Source of the DNA: a virus
Strand: one strand, 5' to 3'
Virus record (IMG/VR): IMGVR_UViG_3300031344_000200
Coordinates: 1 to 52,608 of that record
Length of the DNA stretch: 52,608 nucleotides
The translations under genes were made by a program, and so were the position numbers. This document shows, piece after piece, positions 44,167 to 51,061 of the stretch. The notes beneath the pieces were generated by a model, which saw only the letters and a list, made by a program, of their open reading frames with translations, was not told the origin of the DNA and did not search any database. How positions within the stretch are numbered: the stretch's first letter is position 1; every line of letters begins with the position of its first letter.

Positions 44167-44462
44167 CGTTCACCAAGCGCCTCCGTCTACATTTTCACGG
44201 GCGACGGGCGCTACCTGGTGATGTCGTCGTGTTCAATGGCTACGCGTTGCTTTATACCAAGCCCGCCGTGCGCGCTCACATTGGCGGAGCGCCGGGCGGC
44301 ACCAGCGCTCTTGTAATCGGCATCAACCGGCACTTGGACTGGGTGTTGGTCTGGATCATCGGCACCCATGGTGCTCAGGTGAAATGGGGTTGGGTTCGGA
44401 CCGAATACACCAATGTCATCTCATCACCGCGGTTTGCTCAGGTACAGGATGATGATGTATAG
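44163..44462 (+). CDS. LGW-family protein
   Basis: 99 aa from GTG 44163. LPGDVVVF, SALVIGIN, WVLVWIIGTHGAQVKWGWV, acidic tail. Confidence 0.8.
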   Translation: MTFTKRLRLHFHGRRALPGDVVVFNGYALLYTKPAVRAHIGGAPGGTSALVIGINRHLDWVLVWIIGTHGAQVKWGWVRTEYTNVISSPRFAQVQDDDV

Positions 44463-44463
44463 T
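44435..44463 (+). promoter_or_regulatory. Possible leaderless promoter of the aminopeptidase gene
   Basis: -35 TGCTCA, 17-nt spacer, -10 TATAGT, 5 nt to GTG 44469. Confidence 0.4.
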
Positions 44464-44468
44464 GCGCG

Positions 44469-45227
44469 GTGATTGAATATGTTAGAGAGGTGCAGTCCTT
44501 CGACCTAAGCAAGATGCGTAAGGCATGTGCCTCGGCGGCGGACACGCTGCAGGCGGCGGGTGCCATCGTTCGCCCGGGCTCGACGACGGCCGCCCTCAAC
44601 GACTTTGTCCACGATCACACCGTCGCGCGGGGCGGCATCCCGGCACCGCTCAACTACCACGGCTTCCCGCGCAGCGTCTGCACCAGCGTCAATGACGTCG
44701 TCTGTCACGGCATCCCAGGTGCACTCGTCCTATGCGACGGCGACATCATCAACATCGACGTGACGACGATCCTTGACGGCCACTTCGGCGATTGCAGCGC
44801 CACCTTCTACGTGGGCACCCCGTCACCCGACGCACGGCGATTGGTGGAACTGACCCGGCTGGCGTTGGAAACGGCGGTGGGCATTGTCGGGCCCGGGGTG
44901 AGGTTGGGTGCGATTGGCCAAGCGATTGAACCACTGGCAAGGGCAGGGGGCTGCACCGTGGTGCGTGAGTTCGGTGGTCACGGCATCGGCACCCTGTTCC
45001 ACACCAAGCCACACGTCAATCACTGGGCCTGCGGCGACCAGACGGTGCTGAAGGTGGGTGATGTCTTCACCATCGAACCCATCCTGTGCTTGGGAGCGCG
45101 TGACGTCTACGTGGAGGCCGACGGCTGGACAGTGCGGACTTACGACAAGGGTTGGAGTGCACAGTTTGAGCACACGGTGTTGATCACCGACGACGGCTGT
45201 GAGGTGCTGACGTGCTCGAAGAGGTGA
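44469..45227 (+). CDS. map: Methionine aminopeptidase, type I
   Basis: 252 aa from GTG 44469. Removes N-terminal Met from new proteins. All catalytic residues are visible: His 80 (VCHGIP), metal ligands Asp 97 (NIDV), Asp 108 (FGDC), His 171 (FGGHGIG), Glu 203 (TIEP) and Glu 234 (AQFEH). Length fits the cytosolic type I enzyme without extension. It interrupts the LGW array and overlaps the following member by 4 nt. Confidence 0.92.
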   Translation: MIEYVREVQSFDLSKMRKACASAADTLQAAGAIVRPGSTTAALNDFVHDHTVARGGIPAPLNYHGFPRSVCTSVNDVVCHGIPGALVLCDGDIINIDVTTILDGHFGDCSATFYVGTPSPDARRLVELTRLALETAVGIVGPGVRLGAIGQAIEPLARAGGCTVVREFGGHGIGTLFHTKPHVNHWACGDQTVLKVGDVFTIEPILCLGARDVYVEADGWTVRTYDKGWSAQFEHTVLITDDGCEVLTCSKR

Positions 45228-45415
45228 ACCAGTTTGCGTTGATTGTGGCGCATGAGCCGAAGTGCGCCGCGCTTCAAGGGGCTCGTGACATCGCACCCGG
45301 CGCGCTGGTGTGTCGATCCACGGAGTTGATCCCAAGGCGCTTGGGCCTCGTCATTGGGCGCCCACCTTCCCGCGCACGATACCCGTCGTATTATGTCTGG
45401 GTGTTGTGGTCGTAA
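45224..45415 (+). CDS. LGW-family protein, truncated
   Basis: 63 aa from GTG 45224 (GTGA overlap with map). APGALVCR, LGLVIGRP, YYVWVLWS and then stop, so the last strand with GW is missing. Confidence 0.75.
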   Translation: MNQFALIVAHEPKCAALQGARDIAPGALVCRSTELIPRRLGLVIGRPPSRARYPSYYVWVLWS

Positions 45416-45729
45416 AGCCCTGTCAATTGTGGATGTGGACATTCACCTGCGGCGTCGCGCGCGGTTGGTGGCCCTTTCGCCTGGTCGAGCGAGGCTTCTC
45501 ATACAAATACACCACCTTGTCGATGACGACGGGCGACACCTTTGTCATCGTCAGCACCGATGACGTGGGTCCACATGAAGTGCCCGTGCCACAGTTCATG
45601 CCCATTGCGGGCGACGACGGATGCGGGCGCGTCCCTAAGCGGTGGCACGTCTGCCTGAGACAGGGCAAGCTGTTCTGGATCAATGACGGTGAGTTGGAGT
45701 GCGCTGAACTTGTGTGTGACGTGGTATAG
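45406..45729 (+). CDS. LGW-family-like protein, diverged
   Basis: 107 aa from GTG 45406, overlapping the previous gene. Trp-rich start (CQLWMWTFTCGVARGWWPF), DTFVIVST, WHVCLRQGKLFWI. The last two segments fit the family, the first does not. Confidence 0.65.
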   Translation: MVVKPCQLWMWTFTCGVARGWWPFRLVERGFSYKYTTLSMTTGDTFVIVSTDDVGPHEVPVPQFMPIAGDDGCGRVPKRWHVCLRQGKLFWINDGELECAELVCDVV

Positions 45730-45738
45730 GGTGATGCA

Positions 45739-46086
45739 GTGAAGCTGGCAACCACGTGGACGACGTTGATAGTTCACGTCGATCGTCGACAACAGGTAAA
45801 CGAGTTCGAGCGGCTGGCGTGGCAACCCCGTCCCGGTGACCTCGTCTGTGACGTTAGCTTTCGCCATACTTCCTTGGGTGTCGTGGTCAGTGCCGTGGTC
45901 AATGACGACGATGGTGTCGAGCAGGTGAAGGTGCTGTGGTCACGCATGCCCATGCTGTTCGACGATGATGATGTGAACGTGTTTAGACGCAAGCTCGCCG
46001 CGGCGCTTCAAGTGCCCGCAGACTTCCTCGGCCTTACACACCCTTACACACCCTTACACACCCTTACACACCCTTACACGCGGTGA
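45739..46086 (+). CDS. LGW-family protein ending in a repeat-encoded tail
   Basis: 115 aa from GTG 45739. RPGDLVCD, LGVVVSAV, VKVLWSRM, then a polar stretch and a tail translated from five 10-bp repeats (LTHPYTPLHTLTHPYTR). Because 10 is not a multiple of 3, repeat slippage would change the end of the protein. Confidence 0.75.
   Translation: MKLATTWTTLIVHVDRRQQVNEFERLAWQPRPGDLVCDVSFRHTSLGVVVSAVVNDDDGVEQVKVLWSRMPMLFDDDDVNVFRRKLAAALQVPADFLGLTHPYTPLHTLTHPYTR
46031..46080. repeat. Five tandem 10-bp repeats, CCCTTACACA
   Basis: Three perfect central units flanked by two with single mismatches. The minus strand reads repeated GTGTAAG, which equals the -35 variant of this genome's promoters. Confidence 0.9.
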
Positions 46087-46099
46087 CCTGAGCGTGGTG

Positions 46100-46111
46100 T
46101 AAGATCTGAGG
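46100..46111 (+). promoter_or_regulatory. Possible -10 of a leaderless promoter
   Basis: TAAGAT followed by 6 nt and ATG 46112. No recognisable -35 at 17 nt; the 10-bp repeats end there. Confidence 0.35.
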
Positions 46112-46507
46112 ATGGCAGCACCGGGATCGCTAAAGGGGACGCTTGAATCGTGCGAACTACAACTAGGAGATCTCTGCGTCTACACGGTCGACGACAAGTT
46201 GTCGCAATTAAAGAACCACGTCATCTATCAGGTCGTCAAGAAGGATGCTCTCGAATCAACGAGCTATGCCAACCATCGCTACGCTTTCCGTGCGGCGTTC
46301 GACGTGACCAGTCCCGTAGGCGACAGCATCGACTCATTTGTCGTACTAGGCACCCGTGGTTTGCGCCGACTGACACTATTAGATCTCTGCACCATACGCC
46401 TGCACTTGGACGACTTCATCAGGCAATACGCTCGCGAGTGTGGTGCGGAGTCGGACAGTGACCGATCTCAAGACGGGCAACCTAGTACAGCTCTGGCAAC
46501 TCCGTGA
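46112..46507 (+). CDS. Hypothetical protein, possible distant LGW relative
   Basis: 131 aa. ELQLGDLCVYTVDD at residues 15-28 resembles a PGDL start, with DSFVVLGTRGLRRL later; helical C-terminus. Its end overlaps the next gene by about 50 nt. Confidence 0.7.
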   Translation: MAAPGSLKGTLESCELQLGDLCVYTVDDKLSQLKNHVIYQVVKKDALESTSYANHRYAFRAAFDVTSPVGDSIDSFVVLGTRGLRRLTLLDLCTIRLHLDDFIRQYARECGAESDSDRSQDGQPSTALATP

Positions 46508-46766
46508 TTCGTTCTCGATCAAAGCCAAGCGTGTGCCAGAGTTGTTCGATCGCGCGAAGACAAGAACTGAGGTAGATGCCATCATGGTGGGAGTCATCCC
46601 CGCGGGTACCTATTGCCTCTACATCGCCAGCCAGCAGTTGGCGCCCCCGAAGATCAAGTTCAACCTCGGAGCTATCACTGCACACCTCGTCCTGTGGAAG
46701 GGCCGACCAATTTGGGTGTCGTCGAGCGACTGTGAATTACGTGTCATCAATGACAGGCATGCATGA
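46458..46766 (+). CDS. LGW-family protein
   Basis: 102 aa from GTG 46458; an in-frame GTG at 46440 is an alternative. KTGNLVQLW, GTYCLYIA, AHLVLWKGRPIWV. Confidence 0.7.
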   Translation: MTDLKTGNLVQLWQLRDSFSIKAKRVPELFDRAKTRTEVDAIMVGVIPAGTYCLYIASQQLAPPKIKFNLGAITAHLVLWKGRPIWVSSSDCELRVINDRHA

Positions 46767-46975
46767 TGCTGCCCGTGCCAGGTAATCTCCTGCGTCGGAT
46801 ACACTACCGTGGTAAAGGCGACTTGGTGCCATGGCACTTCGCCTTCGTCATTGCGGTGCCCGATGACCCTGACGTCAATAGTTTTGATGATAGGGTGACC
46901 ATTGTGGTTGACAATGGCAAGGTTGAGGCATATAGTTACGCCTATATCGGCACATGGTGTGAGGTTGTCAAGTGA
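46763..46975 (+). CDS. LGW-family protein, diverged C-terminus
   Basis: 70 aa, ATGA overlap. VPGNLLRR, FAFVIAVP, VTIVVDNGKVEAY. Confidence 0.75.
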   Translation: MMLPVPGNLLRRIHYRGKGDLVPWHFAFVIAVPDDPDVNSFDDRVTIVVDNGKVEAYSYAYIGTWCEVVK

Positions 46976-47199
46976 GGTCGGCAAAGAACCTGAAACCGGG
47001 CGACATGTTGCAGAGCTTGCAGAGCTCTGCCTCCAACATCGAGTGGATCACCGCGCTGGTCATCGGTGTTGAGCCGTTCACTGACAGATCTGTGGGCAAC
47101 CTCGCAAAGGCTACCGTCACGGTCTTCACTGACGAGTGTAAACTACGTCACTACACCGACTATGAGTGCAAGTCAACAATGATGGCATTCAATGCGTGA
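46972..47199 (+). CDS. LGW-family protein, diverged C-terminus
   Basis: 75 aa from GTG 46972. KPGDMLQS, TALVIGVE, VTVFTDECKLRHY. Confidence 0.75.
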   Translation: MRSAKNLKPGDMLQSLQSSASNIEWITALVIGVEPFTDRSVGNLAKATVTVFTDECKLRHYTDYECKSTMMAFNA

Positions 47200-47458
47200 T
47201 CGTGAATTTTCCCCCGCTAACATCGAGGTTGGGACATTCTTCTTCTTTATCGCCAATCCGAACGGCGATGGGTGGACCATCTTCTCCATAGATCCGAACG
47301 CCGGCATCGATCGGGCGGTACCGTGGTTGCTGTTGGCGCGTGACTATAAGATGGCAACGGTGGGTGGCTGGTACATGTATCAGTTGCTGGGACCCGGGCC
47401 CACGGTGATCTGGCACACGGGTTCGTTGGGTTGGATCAGGCGGATCGTCACCGAGTGA
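47192..47458 (+). CDS. LGW-family protein, last of array
   Basis: 88 aa. IEVGTFFFF, PWLLLARD, GPTVIWHTGSLGWI. Overlaps the previous gene by 8 nt. Confidence 0.75.
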   Translation: MRDREFSPANIEVGTFFFFIANPNGDGWTIFSIDPNAGIDRAVPWLLLARDYKMATVGGWYMYQLLGPGPTVIWHTGSLGWIRRIVTE

Positions 47459-47488
47459 ACACCGTGTGCACGTGGGTGATGATTGGTC

Positions 47489-47815
47489 ATGCCCTACATC
47501 AAGCAGGAACAGCGAGCACCACTTGACGCGTTGATCGACAACCTAGCGGGTGTAGTAGTGGAGGTCGCCGGCGCTGACGGTCCTCCGTTCGACAGCGCTG
47601 ACTTCGCGGGGGTGCTCAATTACACCATCACGAGGCTCGTGATGCAGGTCATCAACGTGAGGTTCGGTGTGGTCAGGTACCACGTCGTGGCCACAGTGTC
47701 GGGCGTGTTGACCAACGTGGCGACGGAGTTGTACAGGCGGGTGTGGGCACCCTATGAGGACAAGTGCATCACCAAGAATGGTGACTTGCCGTTGTTCGAC
47801 AAGTTGGCGAAGTGA
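47489..47815 (+). CDS. Conserved phage-type small protein (MPYI/YED family)
   Basis: 108 aa from ATG 47489. MPYIKQEQRAPLDALI at the start, GVLNYTITRLV in the middle, and RRVWAPYEDKCITKNGDLP at the end. This three-part signature is recalled from small proteins common in phage genomes; their role is unknown. It supports a viral origin for the window. Confidence 0.75.
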   Translation: MPYIKQEQRAPLDALIDNLAGVVVEVAGADGPPFDSADFAGVLNYTITRLVMQVINVRFGVVRYHVVATVSGVLTNVATELYRRVWAPYEDKCITKNGDLPLFDKLAK

Positions 47816-48130
47816 TTAGCGATTGATGCCAGCTGTCGGTGCCGGCGAGAAGTCCCTCGCAAATGGATCACTGTGGATTGTCACGGGCTCGGCGGTGGGC
47901 GGCACTGGCCCTTCACAGTCCTCTCGGGAAACGAGGGGCTCCTTCAGGTGATCGGGTAAACCATCTGGGTCGTCAACTGTGTCGAGAGCTTTTGCGGTGA
48001 GCGCACCAATTTGCTCACGGTTATTGATGTCAGGACTTAACGTGTTGCGGCCATAAGGTTGCCCGGGCCAGACTTCGGCCAACAACGCCTCGTGCAAGTA
48101 ACGACGCAACGTGCCTAACCTGACCCTCAT
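47816..48130 (-). CDS. Hypothetical protein with LRRYL helix start
   Basis: 104 aa from ATG 48130. MRVRLGTLRRYLHEALLAEV is a basic amphipathic helix of a type often seen at the start of phage proteins. The rest is polar and proline-rich. Its stop abuts the stop of the convergent gene. Confidence 0.75.
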   Translation of the reverse strand: MRVRLGTLRRYLHEALLAEVWPGQPYGRNTLSPDINNREQIGALTAKALDTVDDPDGLPDHLKEPLVSREDCEGPVPPTAEPVTIHSDPFARDFSPAPTAGINR

Positions 48131-48169
48131 GGTCAATAATTAGGCACGTTGCGTGTACTTTCTGATGTC

Positions 48170-48346
48170 TTAGCGGTGATCGTCGTGGTGGTCACCGCGA
48201 TCGTGGTCACCGTGGTCATGGTTGTCACGGTCGTGTCTGACCTCAACTTGTCCCTCAACGTGAACGGGCCGCGTCCTAAGACCTACGTCACACGCCGATG
48301 CTAGAAAGATGATGCCCAATGCTGCGAATACAATCGATGTTTTCAT
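48170..48346 (-). CDS. Small lipoprotein with His/Asp-rich tail
   Basis: 58 aa. Signal MKTSIVFAALGIIFLASAC with lipobox LASAC-like cleavage before Cys 19. The C-terminal 20 residues alternate His, Asp and Arg (HDRDNHDHGDHDRGDHHDDH), a pattern that could bind metal. Confidence 0.7.
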   Translation of the reverse strand: MKTSIVFAALGIIFLASACDVGLRTRPVHVEGQVEVRHDRDNHDHGDHDRGDHHDDHR

Positions 48347-48404
48347 TGCTTACTCCACTAGTAAGTAGTGTACGCAATCAGAAAATCATCGACGATTATT
48401 GAGA

Positions 48405-48676
48405 TCATCGATCATCAACTCTCACCACGTCATTGCCCGAGCCAAAATAGCAGAACCTCTCGGTCACCTGCCCGCTATTGTTGACGACCAAGAAGTAGCA
48501 CCCTTGCGAACGTCTGGTGCCTCTAACTCCAGGTTGCCAATCACCAGCAACAGGCACTGTGCAACGCGCGTCGTCAGCATACTACCGATGCTTGGTAGGT
48601 GTTGTGCCTGCAGGTCGAACAGCAGGTCCCCTGGCCTGATGTCGCGGGCATCGACGTGAGCATAGTGGACGCTCAC
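48405..48676 (-). pseudogene. LGW-family gene with one frameshift
   Basis: From GTG 48676 the frame reads DIRPGDLLFD and CLLLVIGN, then loses the family end. The missing part, YFLVVNNSGQVTERFCYF, follows at once in another frame and runs to TGA 48405. The shift lies near 48500 (CGCAAGGGTGC). Decayed gene or sequencing error. Confidence 0.7.
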
Positions 48677-48677
48677 G

Positions 48678-48782
48678 TTAATCTAAGCGATCGCGCATCG
48701 TCTTGGGCTTGGGCTTCTCCTCACGGTAGACGAAGGCAAAGAATAGGGCGACCAGAATGGCCAGCACAACGATGACTTTCAC
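48678..48782 (-). CDS. Tiny single-pass membrane protein
   Basis: 34 aa from GTG 48782 (GTGA overlap). Helix VIVVLAILVALFFAFVY then a Lys/Glu/Pro tail. Confidence 0.65.
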   Translation of the reverse strand: MKVIVVLAILVALFFAFVYREEKPKPKTMRDRLD

Positions 48783-49024
48783 GGCGTCTCCAGTTCTTCG
48801 ACGTAGGGTTGTGAGTACAGTGCCTTCATTGCCTTGATGCACATCATTACGCAGGCGCCTAGGCACAGCACTGCACCGACGAGGCAGGTGCCTGTCAACC
48901 ACGGGTGCTTGGTGTAGGCGCCGATCGCCACGAAGTTGGTGAATACTTCACCACCCGCGAACAGCGCGACCGGCGCTCGATTGACGGGGTGAAACCAGTG
49001 CCACAGCGTCTTCATAATGGCCAC
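48779..49024 (-). CDS. Small two-helix membrane protein
   Basis: 81 aa from GTG 49024 or ATG 49015. Hydrophobic segments around residues 18-36 (APVALFAGGEVFTNFVAIG) and 44-64 (GTCLVGAVLCLGACVMMC), acidic C-terminus. Confidence 0.7.
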   Translation of the reverse strand: MAIMKTLWHWFHPVNRAPVALFAGGEVFTNFVAIGAYTKHPWLTGTCLVGAVLCLGACVMMCIKAMKALYSQPYVEELETP

Positions 49025-49185
49025 GTTGGTGCTTCCTTTTCACAGTGTTTGCAGTGCCACAGTTCACCGAAAGCATCATCACTGTCGGTGTCGAGATCGA
49101 ATAACAGTTCGTAGTCGTGCCAGCCCAAGCTGCACCTCAGGCGCAGCGCCAGCGCCTTGACCCACTCACTTAGCCTTGCGCGCAC
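49012..49185 (-). CDS. Small Cys/Trp protein, DUF1660-like
   Basis: 57 aa from GTG 49185. RCSLGWHDYELLFDLD then GELWHCKHCEKEAPTW. The C..LG(H/W)..Y ... C..C arrangement resembles small zinc proteins annotated as DUF1660 in prophages. Overlaps genes on both sides. Confidence 0.6.
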   Translation of the reverse strand: MRARLSEWVKALALRLRCSLGWHDYELLFDLDTDSDDAFGELWHCKHCEKEAPTWPL

Positions 49186-49288
49186 GTTGTTTCTTTGCGC
49201 GCCACTGATCGATCATGTCGACCACGATGAGGATGCAAAAGGTGATGAGGGGAATGCCTGACAGCATCGCGGCGATGACGACGATCAT
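49166..49288 (-). CDS. Tiny single-pass membrane protein
   Basis: 40 aa. Helix MIVVIAAMLSGIPLITFCIL then a strongly basic tail (RAKKQRARKAK). ATGA overlap with the preceding gene. Confidence 0.6.
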   Translation of the reverse strand: MIVVIAAMLSGIPLITFCILIVVDMIDQWRAKKQRARKAK

Positions 49289-49515
49289 CGATTGGGCTCC
49301 GATAGTGCTTGCTTGACTTTGTCATGCAGGATAGCACCGCTCCGACCGACGGTACCGCAACTGAACCACCTGTCGCACTCCTCGAGTACGTAGCGCATGG
49401 TGCGGTAGGCATTGAGCAGTTCGGTGCAACGGGCCTGCACTGCCTGCAGGTTGTCGCGAAGCACGATGACCTCATCGACTTCGGCCTTGAGGCGGCGCAG
49501 CTCCGACATCTTCAC
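49285..49515 (-). CDS. Small coiled-coil protein
   Basis: 76 aa from GTG 49515 (GTGA overlap). Coiled coil LRRLKAEVDEVIVLRDNLQA, then RCTELLNAYRTM and three more cysteines. Unknown function. Confidence 0.7.
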   Translation of the reverse strand: MKMSELRRLKAEVDEVIVLRDNLQAVQARCTELLNAYRTMRYVLEECDRWFSCGTVGRSGAILHDKVKQALSEPNR

Positions 49516-49766
49516 GGCGTGCCAACCTTGACATAGGTGATGTGACCACAGGCGCCAGTGGCTAGCACTTCACCCCCGGCGGCGAGGCACCGTTGGTTGT
49601 AGCGCCCGGTACGTTCGCCCAATGTCAGACCCACGCCGAACGCCACGCAGACTAGCAACAAGCCGACCAATACCGTCCACGCGAAGGCGAGCCACAGCGC
49701 GTTCGACAAGTCCCACCACGTATACGCCAGTGCCGTGCGTTCCTCAATCGTCTTGGGTCGTTTCAT
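49512..49766 (-). CDS. Small membrane protein with periplasmic Cys tail
   Basis: 84 aa, AGAGGAAA before the ATG. Helix LWLAFAWTVLVGLLLVCVAF, then a soluble tail with CLAAGG...GACGHI. Confidence 0.7.
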   Translation of the reverse strand: MKRPKTIEERTALAYTWWDLSNALWLAFAWTVLVGLLLVCVAFGVGLTLGERTGRYNQRCLAAGGEVLATGACGHITYVKVGTP

Positions 49767-49855
49767 CGTTTCCTCTTGCCGTCGCGGATCCTGTCGATGA
49801 GGATCGCCAACCCCAGCAACACGGGTAGGCCAACATAGACGACTGCATCACTCAT
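49763..49855 (-). CDS. Tiny single-pass membrane protein
   Basis: 30 aa: MSDAVVYVGLPVLLGLAILI, then DRIRDGKRKR. First gene of the minus-strand membrane-protein cluster; leaderless start predicted. Confidence 0.65.
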   Translation of the reverse strand: MSDAVVYVGLPVLLGLAILIDRIRDGKRKR

Positions 49856-49861
49856 GGTCAG

Positions 49862-49890
49862 ATAATACTGTGGGCAGTGCCAGAGTACAA
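49862..49890 (-). promoter_or_regulatory. Leaderless-type promoter, face-to-face pair
   Basis: -35 TTGTAC, 17-nt spacer, -10 TATTAT, 6 nt to ATG 49855. Confidence 0.6.
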
Positions 49891-49891
49891 T
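49886..49891 (+). promoter_or_regulatory. -10 of the opposing leaderless promoter
   Basis: TACAAT, 7 nt before ATG 49899. Its -35 position (TAATAC, 49863) coincides with the -10 of the minus promoter. Confidence 0.45.
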
Positions 49892-49898
49892 GGATTCC

Positions 49899-50180
49899 AT
49901 GCTAAGACGAATCATCGACAAGCTTCAGGTCTGGTTGTACCTCGCTGACTTTCCGAAGTTGGCCCAATTCATCGGTAATTTCGCGGATGCATCGCCCGAA
50001 GCGCCACCGCAACTACCTCCCGTGGCCATCGCAGCGACGTACGCGGTGAGTGCACGTCCCGAACTACCTAAGTCACTCAAGGTGCTGATCTTCGATCCTA
50101 CCTACGCCGACAATTCGTCACGGGGCATCGATGTCGCCAAGGACGTGGCTTGGCCTGCATCGAAGTATGACGTCAACTAG
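49899..50180 (+). CDS. Hypothetical protein
   Basis: 93 aa from ATG 49899; an in-frame ATG at 49890 lies in the -10 box and is rejected. Helical start (LRRIIDKLQVWLYLADFP), Pro/Ala-rich linker, later LKVLIFDPTYADN. Unknown function. Confidence 0.7.
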   Translation: MLRRIIDKLQVWLYLADFPKLAQFIGNFADASPEAPPQLPPVAIAATYAVSARPELPKSLKVLIFDPTYADNSSRGIDVAKDVAWPASKYDVN

Positions 50181-50197
50181 AGTATATTAAAGGTAGA

Positions 50198-51061
50198 ATG
50201 AGTCACATTTATAAGATTCTTAATATTCTCAATGATAAGCTGTATGTTGGTCAATCAAAAGTCGATCCAGAAATACATTGGCGCAATTACAAATACGGTG
50301 CAACGCATCATAAAAAGTACAATAAATTGGGCAGACCAATTTTGGGTGCGTTAATCAAACATGGATTTGAAAATTTCAAATATGAAGTCATTGAAGAATG
50401 TTCTGATGAACAACTCAATGATCGTGAACGTTATTGGATCGCAAAATTAAATACTAACATCAGAATGGGTGGATATGGTTACAATCTTACTGTAGGTGGA
50501 CAAGACTTCTATACGAGAAAGCCACAAACGCATAAGAAACCAACGCCTGAAACAAATGAGAAAATTCGTCAAGCACATAAATATAGAAGTCACGTTGGTT
50601 GGCGTAAAGCACCGTACACTGATGAAGAAATTCAAAATAGATCTCAAGGTGCTAATCAACAAAAAGTACGCATTGAACGTTGGTCAACTGATGGACAGTT
50701 TTTAGAATTACACGATTCTCGAAGCGCAGTACAAATATGGTTAAGTGAACAAGGATTAACAAAAGCCACCCAACGAGTGATTCCTGTTAAAATAGGTCAT
50801 GTAATGTTGAGTCATGGTTTTTATTGGAGAGTGGCGGGTGATGACGTTCATGTTCCAAAAGTGAAAACGAAATCATCATGGATTGCAGTTGATCAATTAT
50901 CATTAAATGGCAATATCGTCGCCACCTTTTCATCAATTAAACACGCTGTGTTAGCTCTAAAAGAGCTGGGTATTGGTGCCCATAAAGATACAATTAAGGC
51001 GTGTTTGACTGGTGAAAAAGAAACAGCATATGGGTTCAAATGGCAATGCGCACAATTCTAG
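50198..51061 (+). CDS. Free-standing GIY-YIG homing endonuclease
   Basis: 287 aa. SHIYKILN...KLYVGQS is the GIY-YIG strand pair (here HIY and YVG). YGATHHKKYNK, FENFKYEVIEECSDEQLNDR with the catalytic Glu, and YWIAKLNT follow. The C-terminal 170 residues are DNA-binding: two NUMOD-type segments (SQGANQQKV, IEHW-like RWSTDGQFL; LNGNIVATFSSIKHAV...GFKW). AT-rich, unlike its surroundings; a mobile gene inserted before the phosphatase, whose start it overlaps. Confidence 0.88.
   Translation: MSHIYKILNILNDKLYVGQSKVDPEIHWRNYKYGATHHKKYNKLGRPILGALIKHGFENFKYEVIEECSDEQLNDRERYWIAKLNTNIRMGGYGYNLTVGGQDFYTRKPQTHKKPTPETNEKIRQAHKYRSHVGWRKAPYTDEEIQNRSQGANQQKVRIERWSTDGQFLELHDSRSAVQIWLSEQGLTKATQRVIPVKIGHVMLSHGFYWRVAGDDVHVPKVKTKSSWIAVDQLSLNGNIVATFSSIKHAVLALKELGIGAHKDTIKACLTGEKETAYGFKWQCAQF

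Noticed and set aside
44469-45227. Xaa-Pro aminopeptidase or creatinase
   Set aside because: Size and motif spacing (CHGIP, FGGHGIG) fit type I methionine aminopeptidase, and there is no N-terminal creatinase domain.
46031-46080. Possible CRISPR array
   Set aside because: The units are 10 bp, contiguous, and without spacers; it is a simple tandem repeat.
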